From Minisyncoccota bacterium (GTDB lineage: Bacteria; Verrucomicrobiota; Lentisphaeria; Oligosphaerales; MVZH01), in the NCBI GenBank assembly GCA_021734725.1, contig JAIPIM010000174.1:1-8580 (forward strand): a DNA stretch of 8,580 bases. The letters run 5' to 3'. Shown here in pieces: positions 6,356-8,580 of the stretch; position 1 is the stretch's first letter; each line of letters begins with the position of its first letter. A program made the translations under genes and the position numbers. Below the pieces are notes generated by a model, which did no database searches, was not told where the DNA came from, and was given only the letters and a program-made list of their open reading frames with translations.

Positions 6356-7573
6356 ATGCTACGCTTCTATCGCACTACCGAATGGCAGCTTCTGTGGCCT
6401 TTTTACATGGAAGCCCTCTTCGGGACGATTTTGTACATCTTTGTCCCTTTCATGGTCCTGTACTTCAATTCCATTGGCATGGGGGCCTCGGAAATCGGGA
6501 TTCTCATGTCCGTCTGGCCCCTGTCGGCATTACTCTTCGAAGTTCCAACCGGAGCGATCGCCGACCTGTGGGGACGAAAACTGTCGGTCATACTCGGATA
6601 TTTCTGTGAAGGGATATTGGCTGTACTGCTGTTCTTTTTCACGCATCACGCCGCGGTTTTTGTCCTCTTTTTCTTTATCGGCGTGGCCAGGACACTCACG
6701 TCAGGCGCAAAGGAAGCTTGGGTGGTGGATCTGCTGAGGGCAAGAGGCCACGATGACCTCAGGTCAAACTATTTTTCCAAATACTACAGTCTCTTCAACC
6801 TGGCGTTTGTCATATCGGGCGTTATAGGGGCACTCTGCGTCGATTTCGCTGGGCTGCAGGTTATCTGGCTGGTAACCGGCATCAGCTACTTCATGTCAGC
6901 TGGCTTGCTGATGTTTGGGCGCGAAGACTTTATTGCACAGCGAGAGACGTTCAGTGGCGCCATAAAAGGGATCTGGCGTCAAACCAGACGGACCGCCCTC
7001 TACGCACTTAATGAACGCTCCGTTACATACGTTTACGTGATTAGCTTTACAGTGGCAATGGCAGGCATCTTCCGCAGCATGATTTCGTGGACACCGTTCC
7101 TGCAGGGCTTTGGATTTCCTGACGAAGGGTTTGGCTACCTGTGGTCCGCAATGAACATAACCGGGGTAGCGGCCCCCCTTCTGGCACGTCGTCTCCTGAA
7201 TCGGGTTGAAGACAGAATTGCGCTGATCTGGATCTCTGTGCTTACGCTGGCTTATGGTGTTCTGGTACTCCTGACCGGCAGCCTCTTTATGCTGATTGGG
7301 TTGATCATTGTAAGCGCCTTCATTTTCGACTTTCGAATGCCCATCAACCGCGTGTTCTTCCATCGCTTCATTCCCACTCACATTCGCAGCACGTCCGGCA
7401 GTTTTGAACAAATGTTGAACGCAAGTGCACGTATGATCAGTTTCCCCCTCGTCGGCATCCTGATCGATGGGGTCGGTCCGAAGTACACCGTCTTTATTTC
7501 CACGCTTTTTATGATCCCGGTCATCGTTCTATATTCCCGCGTCCGCGATGTCCACAACGAAAAATCGCCGTGA
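6356..7573 (+). CDS. Major facilitator superfamily (MFS) transporter, 405 aa
   Basis: This polytopic inner-membrane protein is of MFS length, with about 12 hydrophobic segments in two halves. Motif A of the loop between helices 2 and 3 is clear at residues 65-75 (GAIADLWGRK). SGAKEAWVVDLL in helix 4 is typical of the subgroup of drug/metabolite exporters carrying an acidic residue there. Polar central loop residues (about 195-220, ending NERSVTYVY) separate the halves. Secondary active transport, probably proton-coupled efflux, is expected; the substrate is not predictable. ATG 6356 is supported by AAAGG six nt upstream and an in-frame stop 24 nt before it. It stands alone on the plus strand, diverging from the permease and converging on the phosphate transporter, so it is probably monocistronic. 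It appears intact. Confidence 0.92.
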   Translation: MLRFYRTTEWQLLWPFYMEALFGTILYIFVPFMVLYFNSIGMGASEIGILMSVWPLSALLFEVPTGAIADLWGRKLSVILGYFCEGILAVLLFFFTHHAAVFVLFFFIGVARTLTSGAKEAWVVDLLRARGHDDLRSNYFSKYYSLFNLAFVISGVIGALCVDFAGLQVIWLVTGISYFMSAGLLMFGREDFIAQRETFSGAIKGIWRQTRRTALYALNERSVTYVYVISFTVAMAGIFRSMISWTPFLQGFGFPDEGFGYLWSAMNITGVAAPLLARRLLNRVEDRIALIWISVLTLAYGVLVLLTGSLFMLIGLIIVSAFIFDFRMPINRVFFHRFIPTHIRSTSGSFEQMLNASARMISFPLVGILIDGVGPKYTVFISTLFMIPVIVLYSRVRDVHNEKSP

Positions 7574-7715
7574 CCCACGATCAAACACGACTTTTTCGCA
7601 TGGCGTCTCGCTGCTGACAAAAAACAGGAAGTACACACTCAAACCGGGACCGGCACCCGACCACTGAAACCTATGGTCCGGAAGAGCAGCGGCGAAACAC
7701 AGGTACGTATGAGAC
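7574..7715. other. Convergent intergenic region between MFS and PiT genes
   Basis: These 142 bp contain repeat copy 2 and an imperfect inverted repeat, CCGGGACC (7644-7651) against GGTCCGG (7675-7681), with a 23-nt loop and no T-run on either strand. There is no convincing intrinsic terminator and no gene. Confidence 0.4.
7589..7611. repeat. Short dispersed repeat, copy 2 (convergent junction)
   Basis: This matches 760-782 at 20 of 23 bases, with the 11-nt core TTTTCGCATGG at 7593-7603 identical. It starts 16 nt after the MFS stop and lies in the 142-bp gap facing the PiT gene. The inverted arms of copy 1 are reduced here to GAC/GTC, so the core, not the stem, is what is conserved. Confidence 0.4.
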
Positions 7716-8580
7716 CTACGGATGATACTTCAGGTGGGCGGTGAAATAAAGCAGAACAGCTATAATCGCGGCAATCAAAGGGGTCCCCACCCACGCCAGA
7801 CCGACATGAAAAACAGTACGCCAGCGGACCACCTGTAATCCTTTAATCATACTGATGCCCAGCAACGCCCCGACAACAGCCTGTGACGTGGATACCGGCA
7901 CGCCAATCATCGCGTAGACATGCACGGTGACGGATGCCGACAGAATAACAATAAAGGCGGTAAACATGTTGATCTCAACGATGCCACGTCCTACAGTCAG
8001 CATGACTGGCTTGCTCATGGTGAGAATGCCGCCGGCAATACCGAGCCCCCCCAGCAATACAGCCCACTGGGAGGAAAGAAGGTTGCTTCCGACAAGGACA
8101 GCGGAAACATTCGCAACGTTATTTGCCCCAAGCGCGTAGGCACCATAACAGCCACCCAAGATAAGAGCCAGGCGGAGGAGTTGATCCTGAACCACGAGTG
8201 ATGGCTTCAACCAGAGGGTAACATACTTGAAGATGTGGTGGAACAAAACGTAGAAAAGCATGCCGCCGACGGGCGTCCCGATCCAGCATAAAATAACTTT
8301 GCCCAACCCGGACAATTCCAACTGCCCCTGCATGATGCCCACACCAATAATACCGCCGATCACGGCTTGGGAGGTACTGATGGGAAGACGGGCTACAGTC
8401 ATGAGAAGAACTGTCGTTGCCGCACTGAACACCGTCACGGCGGCAGTTAAACGGTCCTGGGGAGTCAAACCGCTCAGCGTTTCGATACCGGCCCGACCTT
8501 GAAACCATGCCCCCAGAACCACAAAAATGGCGGCCAGCAAGGCTGCTTTCCACCAAGGTACCATACGGCAGCTTACAGCC
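7716..8580 (-). CDS. Inorganic phosphate transporter, PiT family (N-terminus beyond window)
   Basis: This is a low-affinity phosphate (metal-phosphate or Na+-coupled) permease of the inner membrane, PHO4/PiT family. Residues are numbered from the ATG at 8564. Repeated family motifs are PISTSQAVIGG (61-71) and PVSTSQAVVG (223-232), and the phosphate signature appears as GANNVAN (146-152). About eight hydrophobic segments are seen. Upstream of 8564 the frame stays open to the window edge, reading Ala-Val-Ser-Cys-Arg just before it. That fits the PiT sequence that follows the first GAND motif (TAVS...), so the ATG at 8564 is internal and the first helix with its GAND motif lies outside. The stop is TAG at 7718-7716. 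A PhoU-like partner (DUF47), often next to PiT genes, would be expected upstream but is not visible. Confidence 0.93.
   Translation of the reverse strand, partial: AVSCRMVPWWKAALLAAIFVVLGAWFQGRAGIETLSGLTPQDRLTAAVTVFSAATTVLLMTVARLPISTSQAVIGGIIGVGIMQGQLELSGLGKVILCWIGTPVGGMLFYVLFHHIFKYVTLWLKPSLVVQDQLLRLALILGGCYGAYALGANNVANVSAVLVGSNLLSSQWAVLLGGLGIAGGILTMSKPVMLTVGRGIVEINMFTAFIVILSASVTVHVYAMIGVPVSTSQAVVGALLGISMIKGLQVVRWRTVFHVGLAWVGTPLIAAIIAVLLYFTAHLKYHP

Noticed and set aside
6133..6609. Plus-strand open frame (158 codons) overlapping the MFS start
   Set aside because: About half lies out of frame inside the MFS coding sequence, the His/Arg/Pro-rich translation looks like a shadow, and no family is recognisable.
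6896..7411. Minus-strand open frame (171 codons)
   Set aside because: It is wholly antisense to the MFS gene, and its translation has the polar composition typical of the complement of membrane-protein codons.
7644..7681. Inverted repeat between MFS and PiT genes as a bidirectional terminator
   Set aside because: The stem is interrupted, the loop is about 23 nt, and no T-run follows on either strand.

Overview
The window is a compact bacterial chromosome segment, roughly mid-50s % GC by eye. It has eight recognisable protein genes, no RNA genes, no insertion sequence and no CRISPR array. The content is housekeeping and accessory-transport in character: a receiver protein, three polytopic transporters and an exported transglutaminase-like protein. 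A Gram-negative bacterium is likely, because the DUF3857/transglutaminase protein has a signal peptide and belongs to a family known mostly from Gram-negatives. The phylum cannot be fixed from sequence alone. The elongated receiver domain paired with a BON-like small protein reminds me of Kiritimatiellota/Verrucomicrobiota-type genomes, but that is recollection, not a search result.

Layout. (1) Positions 1-645, + strand: the tail of a single-domain response regulator cut by the window edge, overlapping by 17 nt a small BON-like protein. (2) Positions 646-777: a convergent junction with hairpins and one copy of a short repeat. (3) Positions 778-5932, - strand: four genes in one direction. Read 5' to 3', they are an APC-type amino-acid permease fused to a PTS EIIA domain, a secreted DUF3857/transglutaminase protein, a membrane-anchored TPR protein starting one base after it, and an isochorismatase-like cysteine hydrolase. 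Gaps are 63, 1 and 77 nt, so a single transcription unit is plausible, although palindromes before the last gene could give it its own control. (4) Positions 5933-6355: a divergent intergenic region of 423 bp with no secure gene; it must carry the promoters for both directions and holds one possible 30-codon ORF. (5) Positions 6356-7573, + strand: a 12-TM-type MFS transporter. (6) Positions 7574-7715: a second convergent junction with a second copy of the short repeat. (7) Position 7716 to the window end, - strand: a PiT-family inorganic phosphate transporter whose N-terminus lies outside the window.

How the genes may work together. The - strand cluster joins an inner-membrane permease that carries its own phosphorylatable regulatory domain (His529), a periplasmic protein with an intact Cys-His-Asp transglutaminase triad, a membrane-tethered TPR partner and a cytoplasmic amidase/hydrolase-like enzyme. 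This would fit uptake and processing of a nitrogenous compound under PTS-type control, but the substrate is unknown and the link is inference. No obviously new defence or mobile system is visible. The most unusual non-coding signal is a 23-nt element (20/23 identical, with an invariant 11-nt core) that occurs at both convergent gene junctions.
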